Assembly: GCA_012518265.1 (NCBI GenBank)
Contig: JAAYST010000048.1
Coordinates: 1-64,000 of the forward strand
Direction of reading: 5' to 3'
DNA: 64,000 bases
From: Candidatus Methanofrustulum fimipullorum
GTDB taxonomy: Archaea; Halobacteriota; Methanosarcinia; Methanosarcinales; Methanosarcinaceae
Made by a program: the position numbers and the translations under genes
The notes under the pieces: generated by a model
Seen by the model: the letters and a program-made list of their open reading frames with translations, nothing else
Database searches by the model: none
What the model was told of the DNA's origin: nothing
Shown here: positions 17,708-26,564 of the stretch, piece after piece
How positions within the stretch are numbered: position 1 is the first letter of the stretch
Layout: every line of letters begins with the position of its first letter

Positions 17708-19471
17708 ATGAGAATTGCAGTACTGAACAAAGATAAGTGTCAGCCGAGGCAGTGCAGTAAAGAGTGTTACAAATATTGTCCGAGGGTCAGAACGGGTGAC
17801 GAGACGATTGTATTCGGAGAAGATTCAAAGGCGGTTATTTCGGAAGAATTGTGCATCGGTTGCGGCATTTGTGTTAAAAAATGCCAATTTGACGCAATAA
17901 TGATTATCGGACTTCCGGAATCGCTCGATAAACCTACGCACAGATACGGCGAAAACGGATTTGCGTTGTTCGGGCTTCCTGTTCCTCAAAAAGGAAAAAT
18001 TACGGGAATTTTGGGGCCGAACGGAATTGGAAAAAGTACGGCGATTCAAATTCTTTCAGGAAGTTTGATCCCAAACTTCGGAAAAGCGGAATCGAATCAA
18101 GAAGAAGTTTTGGAATACTATGCGGGAACCGCACTTTATGATTATTTTGAAAGTGTTTACGAAAAAGAAATTAAAGTTTCACAAAAACCTCAATATGTCG
18201 ATTTGATTCCTAAAGTTTTTAAAGGAAAAACTAAAGATCTTTTAAAACAGGCGGACTCAGGCAATCGATTGGATTATTTTGTGGAACGCCTCGAATTGGA
18301 AAATATTCTTGAAAGAAATATTGAAAATTTAAGCGGAGGAGAGCTTCAAAAAGTTGCTGTTGCCGCATGTGCAATTAAAGAATCCGACTTCTATTTCTTT
18401 GACGAAGTAAGTTCTTATTTGGATATTTATCAAAGAATCAATATTGCAAAGCTGATTCGAGAAATTTCCGAGGATTCGGCGGTAATCGTAATCGAACACG
18501 ATTTGGCACTTTTGGATATGCTTGCGGATTCCGTTCATATATCATACGGAACTCCGGGCGGATACGGTGTTATAACTCTTCCGAAATCGGTCAGAAACGG
18601 AATCAATCAGTATATAAACGGATTTTTGCCGGAAGAAAATATGAGAATTCGGGAATCCGCGATAAAATTCGAAGAGCATCCCCCAAGAGACGGAATCGAC
18701 ATTAGAACTATTTTTGAGTATCCGGCTTTTGAAAAAACTTTTACCGATGTTTTTTCGCTAAAAGCACAGGAAGGCGGCATAAAAGAAGGAGAAGTTCTTG
18801 GAATTGTCGGTCCTAACGGAACTGGCAAATCCACCTTTGTAAAAGTTTTGGCAGGAGCAATAAAACCGGATACAGGCGAGCTTGAAACGAAAGTAAAAGT
18901 GTCATACAAACCGCAATATATAAAAGCGGACGAACAAGTTTCAGTCAGAACTTTATTGTCAGGAATCGACACGATGTTCAACACGAGCTATTATGCGTCA
19001 GAAATTGCAAAGCCTCTCGGACTTGAGAAATTATACGACAGAATGATTACCGATTTGAGCGGAGGAGAGCTCCAAAGAGTTGCAATTGCCGCATGTTTAG
19101 GACAAAACGCCGACATTTATATACTCGACGAGCCCAGCGCACATTTGGACGTTGAACAAAGAGCAAACGTAACAAAAGTGATCGGAAGATTTGCAGAAGC
19201 AAACAGTAAAACGGCGATGGTTGTAGATCACGATTTATATGTAATCGACATGATAAGTCAACGACTTATCGTATTTGAAGGAGAACCGTCAAAAACTGGA
19301 TTTGCAAACAGCCCGACAGATATGGGAACAGGTATGAACAAATTTTTGGAAAACCTTGACATTACATTTAGAAGAGACGAAGAAACCAAAAGACCGAGAG
19401 TAAATAATTATATGTCAAGACTCGACAGAGAACAAAAAGAAAGCGGAAATTATTACTACACGGCCAAATGA
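17708..19471 (+). CDS. abce1: ABCE1 (Rli1) ribosome-recycling ATPase
   Basis: ABCE1 splits ribosomes after termination. The N-terminal 75 residues hold two iron-sulfur cluster motifs: CQPRQCSKECYKYCP, and CIGCGICVKKC. Two ABC domains follow with Walker A motifs GPNGIGKST near 103 and GPNGTGKST near 369. Each has the signature LSGGELQ, and the EHDLALLD and DHDLYVID segments supply the switch histidines. At 587 residues it has the normal length. It ends convergently with the ACT-hydrolase gene, separated by a tandem repeat. Confidence 0.97.
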   Translation: MRIAVLNKDKCQPRQCSKECYKYCPRVRTGDETIVFGEDSKAVISEELCIGCGICVKKCQFDAIMIIGLPESLDKPTHRYGENGFALFGLPVPQKGKITGILGPNGIGKSTAIQILSGSLIPNFGKAESNQEEVLEYYAGTALYDYFESVYEKEIKVSQKPQYVDLIPKVFKGKTKDLLKQADSGNRLDYFVERLELENILERNIENLSGGELQKVAVAACAIKESDFYFFDEVSSYLDIYQRINIAKLIREISEDSAVIVIEHDLALLDMLADSVHISYGTPGGYGVITLPKSVRNGINQYINGFLPEENMRIRESAIKFEEHPPRDGIDIRTIFEYPAFEKTFTDVFSLKAQEGGIKEGEVLGIVGPNGTGKSTFVKVLAGAIKPDTGELETKVKVSYKPQYIKADEQVSVRTLLSGIDTMFNTSYYASEIAKPLGLEKLYDRMITDLSGGELQRVAIAACLGQNADIYILDEPSAHLDVEQRANVTKVIGRFAEANSKTAMVVDHDLYVIDMISQRLIVFEGEPSKTGFANSPTDMGTGMNKFLENLDITFRRDEETKRPRVNNYMSRLDREQKESGNYYYTAK

Positions 19472-19484
19472 AAAACTGAAAACA

Positions 19485-19589
19485 GAAACTTGCAAAAATT
19501 AAAAAATATGAAACTTGTAAAAATTAAAAAATGTGAAACTTTTAAAAATTAAAAAATGTGAAACTTTTAAAAATTAAAAAGTGTGAAAC
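19485..19589. repeat. Four exact-length 25-bp tandem repeats
   Basis: The unit GAAACTTTTAAAAATTAAAA plus AATGT repeats at 19485, 19510, 19535 and 19560, with a partial fifth at 19585. Only one to three bases differ between copies. It fills the gap between two convergent genes. Confidence 0.88.
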
Positions 19590-19592
19590 GAA

Positions 19593-21131
19593 TTATCTGT
19601 ATTCAACCGGTCCGTGACCGGTTAAAACAATAGTTTTGTCTCCGGTCTCTTCTATCAGTTTTTTTACGGCCTCTCTCATTTTTTTAGCTTTTTCCGGAGC
19701 TACGTCTACTCCTTTCATCAAATAAGGAGCAATCGATGTAAATTCTTTTCTTTCGTCAGAGAGTTTTTTGTGGTTTACATATATGTCGCCTGTGAATACG
19801 AGTTTGTGTTTTTTTACAACGAAAACAGTTTCACCTGATAAATGGCCGCCGGATCCTTCATATACATCAAAATCCAAGTCGCCGAAATTAAATTCGGCTA
19901 TTTTTATTAAATCGTCGTGTTCTTCGGGTGCATTTCCAATTATTTTGATTCTGTCGGCGTTTGGCGGAACATAGCCAGTCATTATTCGACTCAAATAACT
20001 GTAGCCTTCGCATGTTGCGTATTCTTCTCTGAAGTCTTTGAGTTGGCGAGTTTGTCTTTTAAGACTTTCCGCACTTTTTGCGTTCATGAATATTTCCGCA
20101 TTTTCGATTACAGAAAGCAAACCGCAATGGTCGACGTCGGCATGAGTTATTGTCATTTTAATACGCCGTTTTTCAAAGTCGGGAAACATATGACTTAATA
20201 AAACTAGCATTTCTTCCGAGTAAATCGAAAAGCCGGAATCGATGAATAAAAGTTCGTCTTCATATTCAAAAATATAAATATTGCTTCCGCAAGGAGGCTC
20301 AATTACGTGCAGATTTGTGTTTTCGGTAATCGGAATCAACGAAACATCGGGTGAAAAAGAAATTCCTCTGTGCCTTGAAATAAATTCAGCAAGCCTTTCT
20401 ATGTTTTCAAAAACATCGTCAGGGTCTTCTCCGCTGTTGTGAAGCATTTGAAATATTCTGTTTGATTCCTGAATGAATTCCATCGTTTTTTCCGGTGACA
20501 AATCAAGAAGTTTTTCTATTTTATTTCCAAGACGAATATAAAAAATCGTATTATCAAGCGCCGATTCCCTTCCGGAATAATCGATTATGTCGATTTGGTA
20601 CGACTCACTTATATCATCGAGTATCATTTTGATTATATGAGGATTTTCGATTAAAAGTCCCATTTTAAAATTTTGATATAAGCCGTTTTCCTCATTTGAA
20701 TTTAAATAAGAAATATTTACATCGTATCTGTCAAGTATTTTCAAAACCGGATATAAACCGCCCGGCTCGTCTTTAATTTTAATATTAACAACAATTAATT
20801 CTGTGTCAGCTACCGATTTTTCCAAAACGCCTAAAATGTTTAATTCGTTTTCAATCAATTCCAGTTCGTGAGGATAAGCCCTTACTTCCACAAACAGAGT
20901 TCTAAGATCGATTGCCTTATTATAACTCACCCGTATAATATTTCCGTTATACTTTTTTATGACTTTTGCAACGAGCATAAAAGAACCGGGTTTATCGGGA
21001 ACATTTGTAGTAAACGTTCTTTTCAATTTGTTCGTATCGTTAGTACTGTTTATAACATTAGAATTGTTCGTATCGTTAGTATTGTTTATAACGTTAGTAT
21101 TGTTCGTCCCGCCCGTTTTATTTTCATTCAT
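19593..21131 (-). CDS. Two ACT domains fused to a metallo-beta-lactamase-fold hydrolase
   Basis: The 512-residue protein starts with a repetitive Asn/Thr tail (residues 8-35: NNTNDTNNSN and NSTNDTN). Two ACT-like ligand-binding domains follow at about 38-110 (VPDKPGSFMLVAKVIKK) and 113-185 (DEPGGLYPVLKILDRY). The metallo-hydrolase domain starts near 255, with THADVDHCG at about 325 and SGGHLSGETVFV and TGDIYV further on. ACT domains usually sense amino acids, so this may be an effector-gated hydrolase; the substrate is unknown. The ATG has AGGTG upstream. It lies 30 bases after mutS and is probably cotranscribed. Confidence 0.8.
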   Translation of the reverse strand: MNENKTGGTNNTNVINNTNDTNNSNVINSTNDTNKLKRTFTTNVPDKPGSFMLVAKVIKKYNGNIIRVSYNKAIDLRTLFVEVRAYPHELELIENELNILGVLEKSVADTELIVVNIKIKDEPGGLYPVLKILDRYDVNISYLNSNEENGLYQNFKMGLLIENPHIIKMILDDISESYQIDIIDYSGRESALDNTIFYIRLGNKIEKLLDLSPEKTMEFIQESNRIFQMLHNSGEDPDDVFENIERLAEFISRHRGISFSPDVSLIPITENTNLHVIEPPCGSNIYIFEYEDELLFIDSGFSIYSEEMLVLLSHMFPDFEKRRIKMTITHADVDHCGLLSVIENAEIFMNAKSAESLKRQTRQLKDFREEYATCEGYSYLSRIMTGYVPPNADRIKIIGNAPEEHDDLIKIAEFNFGDLDFDVYEGSGGHLSGETVFVVKKHKLVFTGDIYVNHKKLSDERKEFTSIAPYLMKGVDVAPEKAKKMREAVKKLIEETGDKTIVLTGHGPVEYR

Positions 21132-21161
21132 AAAAAAACACCTGAAATCCTAAAATGAAAT

Positions 21162-24038
21162 TTATTCATTTGAAATTTCCTTTATTTCCGATAAAAATAA
21201 AAGAGCATCAACCGGCGTCATATTGTTAATGTCGGCATTATCGATTTTATCTTTAAGTTTTTTATAATTTTCATATTCTTTAGATTCTTCGAATTTTGAA
21301 CTGTCTTCTTTTATCATATATTGCGGGTCGGATTCGGGGTCGTAAAACATAAGCTGCGTGTAGCGAACGCCTGTTCGTTTTTTGGAACGTTTTGGATTTT
21401 CATTTTCAATCATGCTTTCCGACTCGATTTCGTCTAAAATCTTCTTTGCGCGACTGATTACCTCGTCAGGAACACCTGCTATTTTTGCAACATGAATTCC
21501 GTAACTTTTGTCCGTTGCGCCCGGAACGATTTTCCGAAGGAAAATCAAATCCTGACCGCTTTCCCGAACTGCTATGTGATAGTTTTTTAGACGAGGAAGT
21601 TTATTTTCAAGAATTGTAAGCTGATGATAGTGGGTTGCAAAAAGTGTTCTGACTCCGGGCGACGGAGATGATTTAGACGACGGAACCGACGTAGACGATG
21701 TACCCGGCGTAGACGATTTAGACGGCGTACTCGATGTAGACAATGTAATTGGCGTAGACGATTTAGTCGGCGTAACCGATGTGCCCGACTTTCCTTTGTC
21801 GTGGATATATTCAATTGACGCTTTTGCGATGCTGTATCCGTCATAAGTACTTGTTCCGCGGCCGATTTCATCTAAAAGAATAAGGCTTTTCGGAGTTGAA
21901 TTGTTTAAAATGTTTGCAAGTTCTATCATTTCGACCATAAAGGTACTTCTTCCGGCCGTTAAGTCGTCGTATGCGCCAATTCTTGTAAAAATTCTGTCTA
22001 CGATTCCGATTTTTGCATAAGATGCAGGAACGAAGCTTCCGACTTGAGCCATGATTACGATCATTGCAATTTGGCGCATGTACGTTGATTTTCCGGCCAT
22101 ATTCGGGCCCGTTATTAAGAGAATTTGGTTTTCGATACAGTCCATTTCAGTATCGTTTGGAACAAAGGTTCCTCTCAAAGCCGTTTCCACAATCGGGTGG
22201 CGACCGTTTCTAATTAAAATTTCGGTCGAGTCGGAAATTTCAGGGCAAACGTAATTGTTTTCGGAAGCCGCAATCGAAAATCCGACTATTACGTCAAGCG
22301 CGCCTAAAAGAGATGAAATATTTCTTATTTCGTCTGTAAATTCGCAAACTTTTTGAGTAATTTGTATAAAAAGTTCATATTCAAGTTCAACGAGCTTCTC
22401 GTCGGCAGATAAAATTAAATCTTCCTGCTCTTTAAGTTCAGGCGTAAAAAAACGTTCGGCGTTTGCCATAGTTTGTTTTCTAATATAATTTTCCGGAACC
22501 TGATTTATGTTTGCTTTTGTCACTTCTATGAAATATCCGAAAACTTTATTGAAACCGACTTTAAGAGATTTAATTCCAGTTCGTTTGCGTTCTTTTTCCT
22601 GAAAAGCCGCTATTCTGTTTTTACTGTCTTTTGAAATACTTTTATACTCGTCAACTTCAAAATTAAATCCTTTTTTAATCATTCCGCCCTCACGAACGCT
22701 TACAGGCGGGTCGTCAACAATTGAATTTGAAATGAGATTTACCAAATCTTCCGTAAAATTGTAATCACTAAGTTTGTTTATTATATTTGACAAAAATTTA
22801 GGAATTTCTTCATCGTCATAATCCGACAAAGCCGATATTATATCGGGAATTTTCATCAAAGAATTTTTAAGAGAAATTAAATCTCTTGCATTTGAAGTTC
22901 CGTAAACGGCACGAACAATAAGACGCTCAATATCGTTTATATCTGAAAGAGCATTCAAAATATCGTACTCCGGCAATGAATTGTTTTTGAGGAATTCAAC
23001 CGCTTTAAGCCTGTTTTCAATTTCCGTTTTATCAATAAGCGGCCTTAGAATCCACGATTTTAAAGTTCGTTTTCCCATTGCCGTTTTTGTAAAGTCGAGA
23101 ACATTATACAAAGAAAAGTTTGTCTTTTCATCGTGTACGTTTTTTAAAACTTCCAAATTCCTAAGCGTAATCGAATCCAAAACCATGTAATCAGCAGACG
23201 AGTAGCACCTTACCGTTTTTATATGATTTAATTCTCTCATTTGAGTTTCAAAGGCGTAATTAAGTGCTTCCCCGCACGATATTATTTCGGCCTTTCCTGA
23301 AAAACCGAAACCGTCAAGAGTTTCCACTCCAAACTGTTCCGTTAATGTTTTTTTTGCAGAATCCAAATCTGACGAGCCGTTTCCGAAATCTCTAAATTCA
23401 ATTTTAATGTCGAGCTCTTTTAGTCTGTCGATAAGAACTGTCAAATTTTCCAAAGAAGATTGAACGATACACTCCGACGGCTGAATTCCGGCCGCTTCGC
23501 TTATCACTCTTTCAAAAGGAGTTGAGTCTTCAAATTGGCAAGTTGAAAAATCGCCTGTCGATATATCCAAAAACGCCAATCCGAAAGAATAAACATCGTC
23601 CGGGTCAATCTTCGTTTTGTCTTTTGATTTTGAAATTGAACCCGAAATTACCATTAAATAATTATTTGAAGCATCCGTCAAAATAGACGTATCGATTGCC
23701 GTTCCCGGAGTAATGATTCGCACAACGCCGCGCTTAACAACGCCTTTTGCCTGTTTTGGGTCTTCGAGCTGTTCGCAAATTGCAACTTTATATCCTTTTT
23801 TAATCAATCTCGGAAGATACGTATCGATTGAATGGTAAGGAATTCCTGCAAGCGGCATTGCCGACCCGTCTTTTGAGCGACCTCTTGTAGTAAGCGTAAT
23901 GTCAAGCTCTTCCGAAACCAACTTTGCATCCTCGCCGAAAAACTCGTAAAAATCACCCATCCTGAAAAAAATAAGAGCATCAGGATATTGATTTTTTGTT
24001 TCATAATACTGGCGCATTGCGGGTGTAAGATTTTTCAT
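21162..24038 (-). CDS. mutS: DNA mismatch repair protein MutS with Ser/Thr/Pro insertion
   Basis: This is a full MutS1 of 958 residues. The mismatch-binding Phe and Glu lie in RMGDFYEFF near residue 26, and the Walker A motif is GPNMAGKST near 642. Walker B is in ILLDEIGRGTSTYDG. Between YIHDKG (about 748) and TLFATHYHQL (about 796), bacterial and archaeal MutS proteins have only a few residues. Here about 45 residues of Ser/Thr/Pro repeats are inserted, encoded by a degenerate GACGATTTAGACGG-type repeat (21655-21790). All catalytic motifs are intact and the frame is open. No mutL gene is adjacent. The ATG at 24038 has a TATA box about 40-50 bases upstream. Confidence 0.95.
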   Translation of the reverse strand: MKNLTPAMRQYYETKNQYPDALIFFRMGDFYEFFGEDAKLVSEELDITLTTRGRSKDGSAMPLAGIPYHSIDTYLPRLIKKGYKVAICEQLEDPKQAKGVVKRGVVRIITPGTAIDTSILTDASNNYLMVISGSISKSKDKTKIDPDDVYSFGLAFLDISTGDFSTCQFEDSTPFERVISEAAGIQPSECIVQSSLENLTVLIDRLKELDIKIEFRDFGNGSSDLDSAKKTLTEQFGVETLDGFGFSGKAEIISCGEALNYAFETQMRELNHIKTVRCYSSADYMVLDSITLRNLEVLKNVHDEKTNFSLYNVLDFTKTAMGKRTLKSWILRPLIDKTEIENRLKAVEFLKNNSLPEYDILNALSDINDIERLIVRAVYGTSNARDLISLKNSLMKIPDIISALSDYDDEEIPKFLSNIINKLSDYNFTEDLVNLISNSIVDDPPVSVREGGMIKKGFNFEVDEYKSISKDSKNRIAAFQEKERKRTGIKSLKVGFNKVFGYFIEVTKANINQVPENYIRKQTMANAERFFTPELKEQEDLILSADEKLVELEYELFIQITQKVCEFTDEIRNISSLLGALDVIVGFSIAASENNYVCPEISDSTEILIRNGRHPIVETALRGTFVPNDTEMDCIENQILLITGPNMAGKSTYMRQIAMIVIMAQVGSFVPASYAKIGIVDRIFTRIGAYDDLTAGRSTFMVEMIELANILNNSTPKSLILLDEIGRGTSTYDGYSIAKASIEYIHDKGKSGTSVTPTKSSTPITLSTSSTPSKSSTPGTSSTSVPSSKSSPSPGVRTLFATHYHQLTILENKLPRLKNYHIAVRESGQDLIFLRKIVPGATDKSYGIHVAKIAGVPDEVISRAKKILDEIESESMIENENPKRSKKRTGVRYTQLMFYDPESDPQYMIKEDSSKFEESKEYENYKKLKDKIDNADINNMTPVDALLFLSEIKEISNE

Positions 24039-24075
24039 AAAGATTTATTCCGAATATTTTTCAAAAATTCATATG

Positions 24076-24087
24076 ATTTATATATAA
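24076..24087 (-). promoter_or_regulatory. TATA box of mutS
   Basis: On the minus strand TTATATATAAAT lies 38-49 bases upstream of the mutS ATG. This predicts a very short leader. Confidence 0.5.
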
Positions 24088-24155
24088 TAGACACGTCATT
24101 TATATATTTATTTACATACATTTTAAATCTATTTAAAATTAAACATTTTACAGGC

Positions 24156-24191
24156 AAATATTTACTTGTAAATATTTACAAGTAAATATTT
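24156..24191. promoter_or_regulatory. Perfect 36-bp palindrome
   Basis: The 18-base arm AAATATTTACTTGTAAAT is followed directly by its exact complement with no loop. It contains the sub-motif TAAATATTTAC in repeated and inverted form. Its position, about 118 bp upstream of mutS, suggests an operator for a dimeric or tetrameric regulator, or a cruciform-forming site. Confidence 0.7.
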
Positions 24192-24439
24192 AACCGTAAA
24201 GGTTGTTATTTAAATAAAAAATGTAAATATTATAAATATTAAAAATAATAAAAATAATAAAAAATGTAAAGATTAAAAATATTAAATCAGTTAGAGATAA
24301 ATATTTGTAATTAGTAATAATTGTTGTTAATGATAATAATTGTTGTTAATAGTTTATTATAATAAGGTTATAATATTATATAACGAGTTATACAATAATA
24401 TTATACAATAATATTAAACACTAAATTAAGGTGAATATT

Positions 24440-24628
24440 ATGAGATACATGTGTCCAAAATGTAACGGAACCGATCTTTACATTGAAATTGGCGGAATTA
24501 TCGGAGCCGTTTATCATTGTAAAAATTGTGATTATATAGGTTCATTTATAATTGAAGCGGAAGAAGATATGATTAAAAAATTGAAAGAAAAAAATGAATT
24601 GGGATATGAAAGTAAAAATGATTCTTGA
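24440..24628 (+). CDS. Small zinc-ribbon protein
   Basis: This 62-residue protein starts at ATG 24440 after AAGGTG. Two CxxC pairs (CPKCNG near 5 and CKNCDY near 32) make a rubredoxin-like zinc ribbon, followed by an acidic and Lys-rich helix. Many archaeal genomes carry such small proteins of unknown role. It lies 183 bp upstream of the AtwA operon on the same strand; cotranscription is possible but a separate promoter array intervenes. Confidence 0.7.
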   Translation: MRYMCPKCNGTDLYIEIGGIIGAVYHCKNCDYIGSFIIEAEEDMIKKLKEKNELGYESKNDS

Positions 24629-24679
24629 AAAAGAAAAAGCAGTAATTTAAATAATAGAAAATAATAATGTAATTAGATT

Positions 24680-24745
24680 AAAATTATACAAATCAAATAA
24701 AAATTATATAAAAATTATATAAACCATATTAAAATTATATAAACC
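24680..24745 (+). promoter_or_regulatory. Repeated TATA-like elements upstream of the AtwA operon
   Basis: AAATTATATA-type motifs occur at 24680, 24700, 24711 and 24731. Two of them sit in an exact repeat AAAATTATATAAACC spaced 20 bp apart. They lie 70-130 bases before the atwA start and could be alternative TATA boxes. Confidence 0.45.
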
Positions 24746-24811
24746 GGATTAAAATTTAAATCAGAAATTGTAGAGTAATATAGAATAGGTCTATTATTTA
24801 GGTGTGTTTGT

Positions 24812-26503
24812 ATGGGGTTACTTGTAGAAGTAAAGAATCTTTCTGTTGATTTTGACGGAAAGCTCGTGTTGGATGACATCAGTTTTGACATTGAGGAAGG
24901 AGAAGTTATAGGAATTCTCGGAAAAAGCGGTGCCGGGAAAACTGTATTAATGCATATTTTAAGGGGAACCGAAAGAATCGGAAATGTCAACGGGTCTGTG
25001 ATATATCACGTTGCTATGTGCGAAAAATGTGATTATGTCGATGTTCCGAGTAAGGTCGGAAGCAAATGTAAATGCGGCGGAAAAATGGAGCCGCTTAGCG
25101 TAGATTTTGCAAAAGTCGGGTTGTTTGACGAAAAAAGAAAAGCGGTTACAAAACGCGTTTCTATAATGATTCAAAGAACTTTTGCGCTTTACGGTGACGA
25201 CAGTGTTTTGACAAACATATTAAATTCGTTAAGCGATGTCGATTACAAAGGCGGAAACGATATAGAAATTGCTGTTAAAATACTCGACGAAGTAAATATG
25301 ACTCACAGAACAATGCACATTGCTCGTGATTTGTCGGGCGGTGAAAAACAAAGAGTAGTACTTGCAAGACAGCTTGTCAGAAATCCGTTTTTATTGCTGG
25401 CGGACGAACCGACAGGAACGCTTGACCAAATTAATGCCGACATTGTGCATAATGTAATTATGGAATCGGTCAAAAGCCATAAAATGGCAATGGTTATTAC
25501 TTCTCACTGGCCTGACGTTATCGCAAAAATGTCGAATAAAGCAATACTTTTAGATGAAGGAAAAATATTGGACATAGGCGACCCTGATACGATTGTCAAA
25601 AAGTTTTTAGAAGAAAGCGATACAACATTTGTTGAAAAGCCGGAAAGTTTCGGTGAAGACATAATAAGGGTCAAAGATTTGACAAAACGCTTTGTTTCAG
25701 TAGAAAGAGGAGTCGTTCGTGCAGTTGACGGAATTACATTTGATGTAAAAGAAAGAGAGATTTTCGGACTTGTAGGACCGAGCGGTTCCGGAAAAACCAC
25801 GACATCTGAAATATTAATGGGAGTTATGCCGCCCACAAGCGGGGAAGTTGAAGTCCGAGTCGGTGACGAATGGATTGATATGAAAAAGCCTGGATATATG
25901 AATAAAGGAAGAGCTACCAAATATATGGGAATACTGCACCAAGAATACGGACTTTACCCTCACAGTAGGATTATTGAAAATTTAACAGAGTCGATAAGTC
26001 TTGATTTGCCTTACGAACTCGGAATTAGAAAAGCGATTAATACGCTAAAAGTTGCCGGATTTTCGGAAAGTAAAGCAAAATCCATTTTGAACAAAAATAC
26101 TTATGAATTGAGTGAGGGGGAACGACATCGTGTCGCCTTGGCTCAAGTTTTGATGAAAGAGCCGAAAATAGTAATTATGGACGAGCCGACCGGAACAATG
26201 GATCCGATAACATGCCATTCCGTTACAAATTCAATATTAAATGCGAGAAACGAACTTGGTGAAACGTTTATAATAGTTTCACACGACATGGATTTTGTAA
26301 CTAATATTTGTGACCGTGTTGCGTTGATGTCGAAAGGAAAAATTGTCAAAATCGGAACTCCGGAAGAAGTAGTATCTGAGCCGATGGACAGAGAACTTGC
26401 TTCATATGACGACGGAAGGGCAATAAAACTTGATGCGGAACAAATACCGGATACTTCAAACGTTGACGGAGAAATCAAAAACGACGATATGACCTGTACG
26501 TGA
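24812..26503 (+). CDS. atwA: Methyl-coenzyme M reductase activation component A2
   Basis: AtwA is the twin-ABC ATPase that drives reductive activation of the nickel cofactor F430 of methyl-coenzyme M reductase. The 563-residue protein has NBD1 with Walker A GKSGAGKT near residue 37 and signature LSGGEKQR, and NBD2 with GPSGSGKTT near 322 and signature [11 protein letters not shown]1 holds a Cys-rich insert, CEKCDYV followed by CKCGG (about residues 68-90), that looks like a zinc site. The start ATG follows AGGTG. It opens a same-strand run of six methanogenesis-marker genes. Confidence 0.95.
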   Translation: MGLLVEVKNLSVDFDGKLVLDDISFDIEEGEVIGILGKSGAGKTVLMHILRGTERIGNVNGSVIYHVAMCEKCDYVDVPSKVGSKCKCGGKMEPLSVDFAKVGLFDEKRKAVTKRVSIMIQRTFALYGDDSVLTNILNSLSDVDYKGGNDIEIAVKILDEVNMTHRTMHIARDLSGGEKQRVVLARQLVRNPFLLLADEPTGTLDQINADIVHNVIMESVKSHKMAMVITSHWPDVIAKMSNKAILLDEGKILDIGDPDTIVKKFLEESDTTFVEKPESFGEDIIRVKDLTKRFVSVERGVVRAVDGITFDVKEREIFGLVGPSGSGKTTTSEILMGVMPPTSGEVEVRVGDEWIDMKKPGYMNKGRATKYMGILHQEYGLYPHSRIIENLTESISLDLPYELGIRKAINTLKVAGFSESKAKSILNKNTYELSEGERHRVALAQVLMKEPKIVIMDEPTGTMDPITCHSVTNSILNARNELGETFIIVSHDMDFVTNICDRVALMSKGKIVKIGTPEEVVSEPMDRELASYDDGRAIKLDAEQIPDTSNVDGEIKNDDMTCT

Positions 26504-26564
26504 AAATTAAGCGAAAAATCAAGACCGAATAAGTTCATCAAGCAGTAAAACTCAGGTAATTTAA

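Larger units (their letters stand above)
24039..24439. other. Divergent promoter spacer with a perfect palindrome
   Basis: This roughly 400-bp AT-rich region separates mutS (minus) from the small zinc-ribbon gene (plus). It holds the mutS TATA box, a perfect 36-bp palindrome and, further right, direct repeats such as ATAATTGTTGTTAAT and ATAATATTATACA. No ORF is supported. Confidence 0.5.
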
